Origin: Begonia masoniana
Taxonomy: Eukaryota; Streptophyta; Magnoliopsida; Cucurbitales; Begoniaceae
Direction: 5' to 3'
NCBI GenBank assembly: GCA_022432975.1
Contig: CM039504.1
Coordinates: 1,275,459-1,339,458 of the forward strand
Length of the DNA: 64,000 nucleotides
Below, one piece after another: positions 33,113-53,500 of the stretch. The notes beneath the pieces are model-generated. The model was not told where the DNA came from and made no database searches. It worked only from the letters and a program-made list of their open reading frames with translations. The number at the start of each line of letters is the position of its first letter. Within the stretch, counting starts at the first letter, position 1. Made by a program: the position numbers and the translations under genes.

Positions 33113-36100
33113 TCACCTGTAGGAAAAGCTAGCAGGAGATCGAAGACCTCTCTGGCTGCTGATATCATCTTCTACTTCGCTCACATCTAAAAGACCATTG
33201 TTGTTGACGCTCAATTCGGAACTGGCGTTACTGCTTGTGGCAAGAGGCGAGTCTGACACGCTAATTGTTCTGCTTCGTGTTGGCCCTGATCCTGATCTTA
33301 CGCTATACATTGAAGAGGCTGGAATATTTGTCATCAATGGACGCAAATTACCTGGAATGCTTCGCCTTATATCCTGCTCAAACAAAAGTACTGAATAGTA
33401 AAGCAAGATCCAAGAATCCATATTTTCTTATCAATTAAGATGAAAGTATTCAGCTGAAAGAAAGAAACTGTCATGAAGTAGAATCAGTAGCCTCGCTAGA
33501 TTTTCTCAGTATCCGTTTGTATAAGAACTAGGTCATAAACTATGATTAGTGAAAAATGGGAAGAATGATAGAACTCAGGATAAAAGACAAAATCATACCA
33601 TATGCCTAATTGCCATATCAAGAGATTTCTTGGACAGCGTTCTCCCAAAACCTGAACTCTCCGGTGAAGAGGATTTTCCAGACAGAGTGCCATGAGGAGA
33701 ATGCTTGTCATCTTGCTTCGGCGGTATCAATTTTCGCATGTTAATAACCCTCTCAACCATTTTTGTACCAACCAAAACAGGGCTTAAGTTGTCGCTAACT
33801 TTGGAATGCCCTCGATTCATAGCAGGGACAGAGCTCCCACTAGGATGAACTGCACCACTTGGAGCACGTCCTCTGGAAGGAGAGCATGATTGCCGTCTTG
33901 GCCTTCCATTAGAAACAGGCTCCACAGAGGAAGATCGAGGGCTTGGTGCTCCAGGCCGACCCCTTGTGGCTGACAATGGCCTGTCAGGAAGCGTCGTCCT
34001 TAAATTTGGTGGAGCATCTAATGAGAAACCAGGCATTTCTGAAGGTTTCCATGGCCGGGATTTCACAGTTGGAGAAGTGCCACGTGATGCAACAGAATTT
34101 TGTAATGCTGTTGGAGATGGTTTGGAAATAGTGGATGATGATTTAACTGCTGAAGCAGATATACTAGGTGCATTTGATGGTGTAGATGGTCGGCGAGTTG
34201 GCGTTGCTGCCCTTGATGTCGGCTTGGATGCAGGTATTGTAGGTCGTGAGGTTGGGGTTGAAGATCTTATTGTTGACCTTATGGGTGTAGATGATCTTGA
34301 GGGAACAGTGGACTTACTTGCGGGAACAGAGGGCTTTGTCGTAGTAACTGAAGTCCTGGCTGAGGAAATCATAGGCTTAGTTGAAGGCAAAGTTGCTCGG
34401 GAAGTAGGTGTGGAAGATCTTGAAGGTTTCGATGCTGGGGTCAACGTAGGACGGCCAGTAGGTGTGGCAGGCCGTGATCTCACAACCCCTAATGATGAGG
34501 GTACGCGAATACCAGAACTTGAAGTGTTCAGTCCTTGGGATGAAGCTGGTTGTTTGTACATCGAGTCACTCCTAGCAACAGCCTCTTGCTGGGGGTTTGC
34601 CAACTGTAACCATAAGGAAATTGTTAGCAATTAGACCTCATAAAGAACAAACACAAATAAAACGACAAGTGCGATCATGAACAAATGATTACAGAAACCA
34701 GCTAAGATATTAAACTAGTAAATGCAGTTCTAACTTTTGAATTTTGGTACCTACATTGGATTGAATTAGCATTTCAATTGGTCTTCTAAACAGTAAATCC
34801 AGCATACTAGCAAGAAGCTGAAACTATCAGCTAAAGATCTCAAAAGTACGAATCAGATTTGGTTTAACTTGTTATCTCCTATTTTCCAATCTGTCCGCCT
34901 CATGAGATAAATGTTGGTTCTGCAACTTAACCAGCGAAATTCGAGCACACAGGTGGAACAACCTTTACATGAAAAGAGTTTGTACAATTGAAAAAATGCA
35001 AACAAATACTAATTTCATTTATCTTTGACAACCCTGCATTGATATCGACGTCATAGAATCTGAGGAGCTATTTAGCAGACCAATTTAAGATTAAGCTTAC
35101 TCTCGATTTTAGCACAGTAGGGCGAGCTTTTGGTGTACCAAGCTGACTCATCATGGTCTTTTGTGATTCCATCTCCAGAGAAGGGAAAAGAGGAGTACCA
35201 GGAGGTGTTAGCAGCCTGAGAAAACATGCAATCATTAAATTGCATCTTGTTAATCTAGTTTTATTATTTAGAGAAAAGGAAAATGTAATGCTATTTCCAC
35301 AGAAATTCAGTGTTCTTAGTGCTTGTGTACATGACAACTAGTTCTGAAGACTTCTGAACTCATGTGCAAAGCACATTTTTGGCAACTTCAGTTAAATACA
35401 AAAAAAAAAAAAAAAAAAACTTCCTAACAAAATAGGATGTCAGGTTATCACTAGTATTGCTCTATCAAAAGTAAATATTCTTCGTCCAAATTTTTGGTTC
35501 CTTGCAAAGACTGATGGCAATTCAATTTATTTCATCAAGCAGATCACCATTTGATGCAAAATAAAGTAGCAGATTACCAGTCATAGTCGTTTTTATCATT
35601 TTCAGAATTAAGAAAATCATTGACAGCATTCTTGCGGGCAGGTGCTGTGGTTGTTGATGAAATGTTAAATATGGGAGAAGTCCCAGGCCTCGAACCTGCT
35701 GGATATTGTATGGATATTAAAAAAAGACTACTGGAAGAAAACCCATGGCAGAAATCAAGGAGAGAAAAAAAATCACATAATTACGGAAGAGAAATGTTTG
35801 GCAACCACATCAACGACTTAATACGCTAGAAGAATCATGAATAAAAATCATTTTTGTCATCTTAATGTTTTCTTTACTTCCGGAAGTATGTAGCTTTAAG
35901 TCATTCTAAAGGAAACCATTTAGTATAGAAAAGACAAACAAAGAAGAGATTTTCGTGGTTGATAAGGATGCTTTCATATTTGAATTTTCAATACTCAGTG
36001 CGCCAGACGAAAACCTAAAAGTTAGACAGACGTTTGGGTGAGAAGAAAAATACATGAAATTAGATACCTAATGGCGCATCAAACTCTTCTGAGTTGTTAA

Positions 36101-36266
36101 GGAGAAGTTCATTCCGTTCCTTCTCACGCTTCTTCATTTCTAAGAATAATGCAAGCTCCTCTTCCTTCTCTTTCATCGCTGACGCTCGCAAGCCCCCAGC
36201 GTGATGCTGCCTCTGCTTCAACGCAGCTTGCATTTGTGATTCCTGAGCCCTAAAGCTCCGATTCAT
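33113..36266 (-). CDS. Basic Ser/Thr/Pro/Arg-rich protein, At2g40070 type
   Basis: Five minus-strand exons, 36266-36068, 35698-35578, 35215-35101, 34603-33599 and 33373-33113, join in phase to 566 residues. The N-terminus MNRSFRAQESQMQAALKQRQ leads into a charged helix (KEKEEELALFLEMKKREKER), then TSPIFNISS and LLTPPGTPLFPSLEMESQ. The centre is a long low-complexity run of SRxxTP and SSTPTSRPT units, followed by conserved SRPWKPSEMPGFSLDAPPNL, RPLSATRGRPGAPSPRSSS, GRPRRQSCSPSRGRAP, KMVERVINMRKL and GFGRTLSKKSLDMAIRHMDI. The order matches Arabidopsis At2g40070 and relatives, reported as basic proline-rich, microtubule-associated proteins. Microtubule binding is family knowledge. No damage seen. 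The GA-rich sequence around 36495-36570 is probably 5' leader. Confidence 0.9.
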
Positions 36267-37371
36267 TGCAGGAATCTCAAATCCACGCCTCACAGAAAAA
36301 AAGTATAAAATTTGTACCAACTACTGAGAGAATAGAAAAGGATTCAAGGTCCAACCAGAAACCTAACTCAGCTTCTCATTTCGTCTTTAACCATCTGAAA
36401 GATTTCTACCAAGCGAACCGCATCAACCTTCCGAAAACTGAATCCGGAACATTCTCATAAAAAGGAGCTCCATTGTCTCAAAACTTAGAGATAAACAAAC
36501 TAACAGAGAGAGAGAGAGAGAGAGTCGGCCTTAGAATCAGTTTCCTAAAATCAAGAGACAGAGACAGAGACAGAGACGAAGATGATCCTCAGCTCCAAAG
36601 AATGCCATTATAGCAGAATGCTGTCATGATCTAGGACTAGAGTGAAGAGACATCGCCCGATAAAAGGGGTAGAAGTTCAAAACCCGCCTTGCTTGCAGAA
36701 GATTTGAGATTGAGAGAGAGAAGGGGGGAGATTCTCATTTGGTCAAGAGAGAGGGGGAGAGATTTTCAATGGCGAAACGTCGACGTTTAGGACGAGAAGA
36801 GGAGACCATTGGAAGGAGCTCACAGCTTACGTCTTGAGGTTGGGCCTTTTAGGTGGCTCTATCATCGCGATAAAACGTTTGCAGATATACCCTTCTTTTC
36901 ATATTAATTGATATATACCCACTACAATTCTTCTATTTATTAATCCGCGCTCCTCAATTATATTCTTGGCCGTCTATATCTAAAAAACATATAAATTATT
37001 AAGGAATTTTGTCGGACTATTAATTTTTAATGTGACTTTCCATCTAACTTACCTACCCAAATACTAATTAATTTATAATTATAATTATTTCAACTGAATA
37101 ATTCGGTGAAGATAATTTAATTTTATAGATTAATAAATTATTAACAATTTTTTTTTTTACTTTTATTTGTACGATGAGTCGATTTCTCAAAAAAATATTT
37201 ATGTTTCAAAAAGAAAATATAATAAAAAATTATTAGCAAATAAGAAAATTGCTTAAATTAATATATAAATAAAGTGAAATGGAGAACGCGTAGGCCTGAT
37301 AATATTATTTTAAGAGACACCCTTTGCGATTTACTCTACGTCATCGTTAATAAGTCAAGGCCTCGTCGGTG
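36267..37371. other. Divergent intergenic region between the basic protein gene and ATE1
   Basis: About 1.1 kb shared upstream region of two divergent genes. It contains GA-rich microsatellite stretches (about 36498-36523 and GACAGA units near 36558-36578) likely in the 5' leader of the minus-strand gene, then AT-rich sequence without recognised elements. Confidence 0.5.
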
Positions 37372-45746
<8,375 letters not shown>

Positions 45747-47608
45747 TTAGTCAAGACATTATATCGTGAAGAGGTAATATCGAGCACAGTGGGGTTGGAA
45801 GTGGAGGCTAGTTTTACAGAATTGGGTGGACAAGTGAATTATTCTTGGATTGATGATTATAGTTCTTCTTCTTTGGATTCATAGTCAAAATAACACTTGC
45901 TGCAGATCACCATCTTTGTTCTTTTTGTGTTATTTATCTTCCAATTCCTAGAAAATCTCAAGATGTCAACTGGGTATGTACTGAATTCTCTTAAACGCTT
46001 GTATTTTTCAGAGAACAAAGAATGCAGGTGGAGTTGGCTAGCACAGAGAATAGATGTCATTGTGATTGCCAATGAGCAAGTCCAAATCCTTCTCTAAGTT
46101 GCTCAAATCTTGACTCATTTCATCTAAATTAACAAATAATATCACATAAATATGAGATTTAATTAACCAAAAAAAAAAAGGAAAATGATTATCAAGTTTC
46201 TGTGCATGCCTGCAAAGGTGATAGAACGATGGGGACATTGTGATGATGGATATCACACTAAGTGGAGTACAGAGTGCCACCACCATCATCATCATCATTC
46301 CACATAACCACATCAACTCATCATTAATCAGTTAATTAATTAATTTAAAAAGCAAATCTCTCCAATAATCTCCTGCGTTAAGAACTACGCATACGCACTC
46401 CTAATCATCACCTTCGTCGTCTCTCCTTGCCACTTCCGACACTAATCATTACGCTTGTAATTGTACGACGTCGTTACAAGCAATTTTTTTATATGAAGCA
46501 AAGAAGTCAGTCCATCTCACGTGTCTCGCAGATCACGTAAGATCCAAGCTGGCCCACTTCTTAATCCACGTCATACATTCTCAAACACAATTTACTTATT
46601 TTAATCAACCAATCCATCTAAAATGCTTACGTCATAGTACACAATCATTCACTAAATTTATAAAAATGTTTTTATTTTATTTTATTATCACGTCACGTCA
46701 CACAAAATTTAACGTAAATAAATATAGTTTATTAAATATTGTGACTACCACCACATATTAGATTTTAATTAAAATAATATATATAAAAATCTTTCTTCTT
46801 ACAAATAAATAAATAAAATGAAAATCTAGGTATATTGTTCAAATAATTAAATAATGGTCCCGTGAGAGTACGATTTGATAAGATTATGTGGTCCAATTCG
46901 AGTTCATTTCACGAGCAATCTTCTCAAGTGAAAATTGTAATATTTCTTCAGATTTTCTGTCTAATTGGAATACATATAACTAAAAATAATATTGATATTA
47001 ATTCATAGTATTGTAATACGACATTGATATTACTATAAAAACATATTAAACAACAAGAATCAAGTGGACAAAATTGGAAACGACAACAAGGCATGTTAAA
47101 GGATGTGAGAATAATGGACTCACATGTGACATTAGAGGATGTGTGGGGCACGGCACGTACATGGCCAAGTGTGATGATGATTGTCACGAGCTGGGTTTCT
47201 TTTTTTACAATAGTGACACGTGTTTTTTTAATTGAAACTTAAAATAGATTATACATTGGCGAATCAATAATAACATATATTATCATTTTTATTTATTAAT
47301 AAATAAAAGGATGTTGTTTAAAATAATAGAAGAATTGAGAAAATTAGCTTAATTTAATTAATAATTAGCTAATAATCTCAAGCAATTATAGAAAATGGAA
47401 AATTAAAAAATATATATAATATTATAATAAGCATTGAATTCATTCGCTCTCAGAGCTTTACTTCTCCTCATCTTGGTTTTGTCCACCCCCTCGTGCGCCT
47501 TGATCTTCTTCCTCCACTGGTGCTCTCTGTCTCTCTGAAACATCACAGAAAGTAACATATATTGGAATTTCTCGGCGTTTGGCTGAGACCTCCATTTGTT
47601 ATACAGTG
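45747..47608. other. Intergenic and CYP90A1 upstream region
   Basis: 3' flank of ATE1 followed by about 1.5 kb of AT-rich upstream sequence of CYP90A1. A perfect G-box CACGTG is at 47217-47222. ORFs at 45857-46316 are not recognised. A TATA-rich stretch near 47408-47425 could serve as core promoter. Confidence 0.5.
47492..47497 (+). promoter_or_regulatory. Candidate BZR1-binding site (BRRE, CGTGCG)
   Basis: CGTGCG lies 112 bp upstream of the CYP90A1 ATG. BZR1 represses CPD in Arabidopsis through CGTG(T/C)G elements as brassinosteroid feedback. A six-base match in a plausible position; function not shown by sequence alone. Confidence 0.45.
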
Positions 47609-50217
47609 ATGTTATGCTTTATTCTCGCCGCCGTCGTTTCCTTAATCTCCTTCTTTTTCTTCCGGCGTTCTTCTCAATTCCGGCGTCTGCGCTTACCGCC
47701 GGGTAGTCTAGGCCTACCCTTTATCGGCGAGACCTTGCAGCTCATCTCAGCCTACAAGACAGAAAATCCTGAGCCTTTCATCGATGACAGGGTGAGACGG
47801 TTCGGTTTCGTCTTCACGACTCACGTTTTCGGGGAGCCTACGGTGTTCTCGGCTGACGCCGAAACGAACCGGTTCATACTGCAAAATGAAGGGAAATTTT
47901 TCTGCAGCAGCTACCCAAGCTCGATATCGAACCTGTTGGGAAGACATTCTCTTCTTCTGATGAAAGGAGACCTCCATAAGAGAATGCATTCGCTGACAAC
48001 GAGCTTTGCCAACTCGTCGATCATCCGCGATCATCTTCTCGTCGACATAGACAGGTTGATCGGGCTAAATATGGATTGTTGGTCCAGCCGGATCCTTCTT
48101 ATGGAAGAGGCCAAGAAGGTAGTTAAACACTGCAATAATTCAATACAAGATTCATCTTCCTCGCTACCTCAATGGTAGATCAACAAATGGGTCATCTTGA
48201 TAGTCGTTCACTTGATTATGCAGATAACATTTGAGTTAGCAGTAAAGCAGCTATTGAGCTTTGATCCAGGCGAATGGACAGAAAGTCTAAGGAAAGAGTA
48301 CGTCCTCGTTATTGAAGGCTTTTTCACCCTTCCCCTCCCCTTCTTATCCACCACCTACGGCAGAGCCATAGCTGTAATTTTCTTTTTCTTTTCGTTTTAA
48401 GCTTTATTATTTTCCAACCTTTTAATCTTTCGGCAGATAGTATTTTAAGAAGACTTTATTTAATTTGTTTATATTAAATAAATTGACAAAAAGGGGAGAC
48501 TTTTTGTTAATATAATACTGAAAACTAGCAGTGAAATAAAAACAGAAAAACACGAAGATGAAATAAGCAATGGCGTCGAGACATCATAAATTCATAATTG
48601 TGGTAGACAGTATAATTAACGAGAGTGATAAATGATAATTAAGCGTTGGTTAATATGATTACTTGTTGATTAATTTTAGTTGTGGGTGTAGGCAAGAAGA
48701 AAGGTAGCGGAGGAACTAAAGTTGATAGTGAGAGAGAGGAGGAGAGAAAGAGAGGGGGGAGAGAGAAAGAAGGACATGCTCGGGGCTCTGTTGGGCGGAG
48801 ATGACGACGGCGGCTTTGGGTTCTCCGAAGACGAGATAGTTGATTTCTTGTTTGCTTTGCTCGTCGCCGGCTATGAAACTACCTCCACTATCATGACCCT
48901 TGCTGTCAAGTTCCTCACTGAAACCCCTCTCGCTTTGGACCAACTCAAGGTTTAATTTTCTTTTTTGAAATTCTCATCGCCGTTCTCGTTTGATTATCTA
49001 ATCTAATTTAATTATTTTTTTCAATAAAAAATAATAGAAAATGGAAAATAAATTAAAATAAAAAATGGTAGACAAAATGATGATGTTCATTGCAACGCGG
49101 ACAAGTCCAACTCATCTGTCTTTTCACAGTATCTTCTTTTGTTAGACGTTTCTCTGGAGATGCTATTTTAATAATTTTATTTCCAAATGAAATTTAAAAT
49201 AAAATAAATTTTTCTAATTTTAAATTAAACATGGGTTCTTATTATTATGTCACATCATTAAGTAAATTATTATTATTATTTTAGAAAAATAAAAAAATAA
49301 AAAAATAAAAAAATAAAAAAATAAAAAAGAAAGTTAATGGATGGTTTGAAATGGTGGATAGGGGGAGCATAGAAATATCAAAGCAAAGAAGAGCAGAGAT
49401 GAAGGCCTCCTGTGGAGTGATTACAAGTCCATGTTCTTTACTCAGTCTGTGAGTTCACCTTCTTCATAAATCTCCTTTTTTTTTTTTTTAAATTCCTTTA
49501 AAAAAATGTCATTAATTTTTCTTACATTAAAGAAATTAATTCTTTTCATAATCTTGATTATTGATTTGTTAGGTTATCAACGAGACATTACGCTTTGCAA
49601 ACATAACTAGTGGAGTATTTAGGAGAGCGACGAAGGATGTTCATATCAAAGGTAATGAAAGTATTCAAATTAAGGCTGTTTAAGGCCTTTTTAATTTTAT
49701 CTCATGATATGAGCTTAAGCAGGTCATACAATTCCCAAGGGGTGGAAGGTTTTTGCTTCTTTTCGTGCTGTCCATTTAGACCATGATCACTTCAAAGATG
49801 CTCGCTCTTTCGATCCATGGAGATGGCAGGTAAACCTCTCTCCCTCTCCCTCTCTATCGAAAAATGAAGATTTAGCTGATTGGCGATGACCATTGAACAG
49901 AACTCAAGAGGAGAAACAAGCTCAGCGAATGTGTTTACACCATTTGGAGGAGGGCCGAGGCTATGTCCCGGTTCCGAGCTAGCCAGAGTACAGATTTCAA
50001 TTTTCCTTCACCATTTTGTTACCAGGTTCAGGTGAGCTCGATTTTGATTGACATGCTTGTTTGGGCTTCCCCTCCATCTCTTCTAAAAACTCTACTACCC
50101 ATTTTTTTTACCAGTTGGGTTCCTGCTGAAGAAGACAAGCTCCTGTTTTTCCCGACAACACGAACTCGGAAGCGATACCCTATCAATCTTCAACCTTGCA
50201 ATGAGTCTGAGTTGTAA
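47609..50217 (+). CDS. CYP90A1: Cytochrome P450 CYP90A1 (CPD), brassinosteroid biosynthesis
   Basis: Eight exons (47609-48118, 48224-48373, 48692-48949, 49362-49448, 49573-49651, 49723-49829, 49901-50031, 50115-50217) join in phase to 474 residues, matching CPD (about 472). An N-terminal membrane anchor ([13 protein letters not shown]) is followed by [40 protein letters not shown], the oxygen-binding I-helix [10 protein letters not shown], ExxR in [26 protein letters not shown] and the haem loop [10 protein letters not shown]. The ER enzyme catalyses a C-3 oxidation step in brassinosteroid synthesis (originally described as C-23 hydroxylation). The frame is open further upstream without an ATG, so 47609 is the first Met. 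A BRRE motif is close upstream. Intron 3 contains an (ATAAAAA)n repeat. Confidence 0.96.
49284..49330. repeat. (ATAAAAA)n microsatellite in CYP90A1 intron 3
   Basis: Six or so consecutive heptamer units of A-rich sequence with one T each, about 30 bp upstream of the fourth exon. Confidence 0.75.
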
Positions 50218-50503
50218 TAAGAGCTTTACCATCTTCATCTTGTACCTGCAAATTTTCGAACTATATAGAAATGGTAACATATTCATATTGATGAACTCCC
50301 TTCAAATGGGTTGATCAATGCCAAACACTTACAAGGGGGTTTCCTGTTAGAAACTATTAAGTGAGAGACATGAATTATAATCAGTAGCAATTACCAGCCA
50401 TTGGTACGCTTAGATTGGAACTAATTCACAACAACAAACTCACTTTTCACTTGCTCCATGCAAATAACGCCAAAATCGTTATAAATAGAGGATAAGGGTC
50501 GTG

Positions 50504-53500
50504 TCAGCTTCTTTCCTTGCTTTTTAATGTGGTTTCGACAAGCTTGATCCTTTTCAGATTCTCATCGTTGACAAGAGTGAGTTTCTCCAGTGAAGATTTC
50601 AGTTGAGAGATTTGTGAATCTTGAGCATGCATCTTCGTCCCGGAAATTTGCCGGCTTGTTGTATTGTTCTTCGACGATTGTGTATGCCTTCTAAGTCTTG
50701 CAGTAAGCGCCTCTATTGAAGAATGCAAAGCATCTAACTCTACCCCTGTAAAGTAATCTGTACGACAAGAAATGATGTGGTAGACCTTGTTAAATGAAGA
50801 AACCAGCTGCACTATAAACTTCTCCATACTACTATATCGATAAATTAACAGTGAAAATCATCACAGAAACCAATAAAACTGTTTTTTCAACTTTTGAAAA
50901 TTCCGAGAGACAAAAGGCTTTGGCGGGGAAGAAAGAAACCATAAAAATAACAATCTCGTGACCAAACTTGTAAGAATTAAACTCCTGGTTTATGGTACGA
51001 AGAATAAAAACTTTTACTGCTGTTGAATAAATTTCAGAAGTAAACTAGAACAATACAATGATAACATTAATTTAAGCATTTCTGCCGTTGCAAAGATAAA
51101 ATATTTTCTAATACTTCTTTTACTAAAACTTGCAAGGAGAATAATTGATTACCAAGTTCAGACTTGAACTGTCGTTCTGCTTTGGACAGCGGTCTCTTGT
51201 GAGCACCAGGCAAGTTTCTCAACTTTTGCAAGCGCTCTTCTAAAATATTGTGCTGCTGAATAGCGCAATCTATCCTGTCTTCCAAACTTGACTGTTTCTC
51301 CTCCACTTTCAACAACTTTTGTTGTGCCTCACCTAAACGAGCATGGTAATCGTCGAGGATCCTTTTCAGGTGAGGACCATGATGCTTAAGCTCAAAGTAT
51401 ACCTTTAGAGGAGGAGAAAAGTTTATATAAGAAATAAACTGCATTTTCATCTCATGTACGTATCTGAATATCATCTAGAAAAAAATAAAATAAAAAAAAA
51501 ATTTATAGGAGAGACCAAAAAGCCAACCAAACCCATGTTTTGAAGTATGAAGCGATTTACCTTGTGTGCATATTCCACGTAAGTTTCGTGAAAAAGCTTG
51601 AAGTATTGGTGAAGCATTGACCGACCTTCAATTGAATCAGCAGCTACGGATCGTAGATTAGGTGAGACCTGAGGAAGAAGGACCACCTTCGGTCCACTAA
51701 GTAATTCTTTGCTTATAATATCCGGGATCTCTATCTCCTTTAATTCTTCTGATGAAACGGGTGTTTTCTCAATATTGTCATGGGTTGAAAGAAGTACATT
51801 CCAAGTTTTCATATCCAACAGAAAACATTCTTGGGAACCAGTGGCCCCTACAATCCACGAATATCCAAATGCATCTGACAATGAAACAAAGCCACAGAGT
51901 GCACACGTATTGGAGGTTTCATCTGAGCATGTACTTAGAATAGCATGAACTGATGGAGCTCTCAAGGTTTCATCTTTGCCTCTAGCTTGGTTAGTGAAAG
52001 GAAGAGAATGCAGTATTATTGAATCTATCCCACCGTCATGAAGTACATATATTCTTTCTGAAATAAGGGGATCAACAAACATAGAAATCATAGAATCCTT
52101 CCCTGTTTTGCATGGAAGATCCAAATCCACAATAGCTAGCCTCAATAGAGGCGGTGAATGGCCCAGCCAAACATTATCATCAAGTTGTTGATCAGACTTC
52201 ATAGCAGAGAGATCCCTGGAAAATGATTCACATATCATAGCAACACCAAGAATATTATCACTATCATCAGCAAGAACACGAGGTGGGCAACCAAGATTCC
52301 ACACTGGCTGAATTTCATCTGCAAGGGCATCAATTTGCAATTGGCCACCACTCCAGGCTGCCACCAAAATTGAGTCTTTAAGGACTAAATTATAGAGAAA
52401 ACTGATGGCACGGCCTTTGCACTCTGTACCGCGAATTGCCAAATCTGCCTCATCCCTACTATGTCTTACTTTCTGGAGAGGCCCCTATAGAATAAAAATA
52501 CAGTATGTCTTTTAGCTTCTATGAAACAACACTTTTAAGTGAAGCTCCGGGAACTGCAAAGAACTTCTACTGAGTGTTAAAATATGGCTTTCCAAACAAT
52601 TACCATGTTGGGTAGTACAAAATACAATTGCCAAAAATGTAGTCTCAAAAACAAATTTCAACTTTTTCTGGCAGACATTTGAGAATGGTCTTTTTTTATA
52701 TATATTAAATTGTTAATGTATAATATAATGAAAGTATTTATTTAAATGTTAATATTCTCAACTAAATAGGTGAAAGCATAAGACGGAGTGTAATTTGCAT
52801 GTATTTATCATTCCTTAACATAATTCTTATTGTTTAACAGAATTGTCAGAAAGAAATATGCTGCATTTGAAAATATTCACGTTCAATACCAATCTACAAT
52901 TTCCTCCTAGCCAGACGTAATTGTTCAATACCAAAATTGAAAACTTTAGATTTAGATTAAAGCAAATAAGAGCATATCCTTACATGTTTAAAGTACCAAA
53001 GCTACACATTTGAGAGCACTTGCGGAGCATTGGGGAAAATTTATTGCATTTACTGTAGAAAGCTTACTTGTAATTCAAGCGATGCATCAAATAAAACATA
53101 TGGATGAAACCTCAAGACAGATGGATCGTCTCTAGTTGATTGGTTCTCTAAATCAGGGAAAGTAGCTTCCAACCAAGAGATTGCCAAATTACAATTATTG
53201 ATAGCTCTTCGATTGGCTGATTTAGAACCAAATGTTTGAGCATCACTATAAATTTCCATGATAGATTCCCATTTGTGGAAACTGTAATAAAATATATAAG
53301 AAGTTACAAAACATCTACATTTGTGAAAACCAGAAATGTTGCAATATAGCAATACAAGATATCTTTATTACCCAAATCATAAAGCATGTAAAGTGATCCT
53401 TATAAGCAAGTCATTTTCTGTTAAAACACTCAACAATAAAAGAAGGAATTCTTGTACCTTCCAAATGGAGCAATTGGGCAAAGTATGTAAGTTGAACCAT

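Noticed and set aside
33966..34634. 222-codon plus-strand ORF rich in Val, Gly, Asp and Glu
   Set aside because: It is the antisense of the low-complexity exon of the basic Ser/Pro/Arg-rich protein; the composition follows from its codons.
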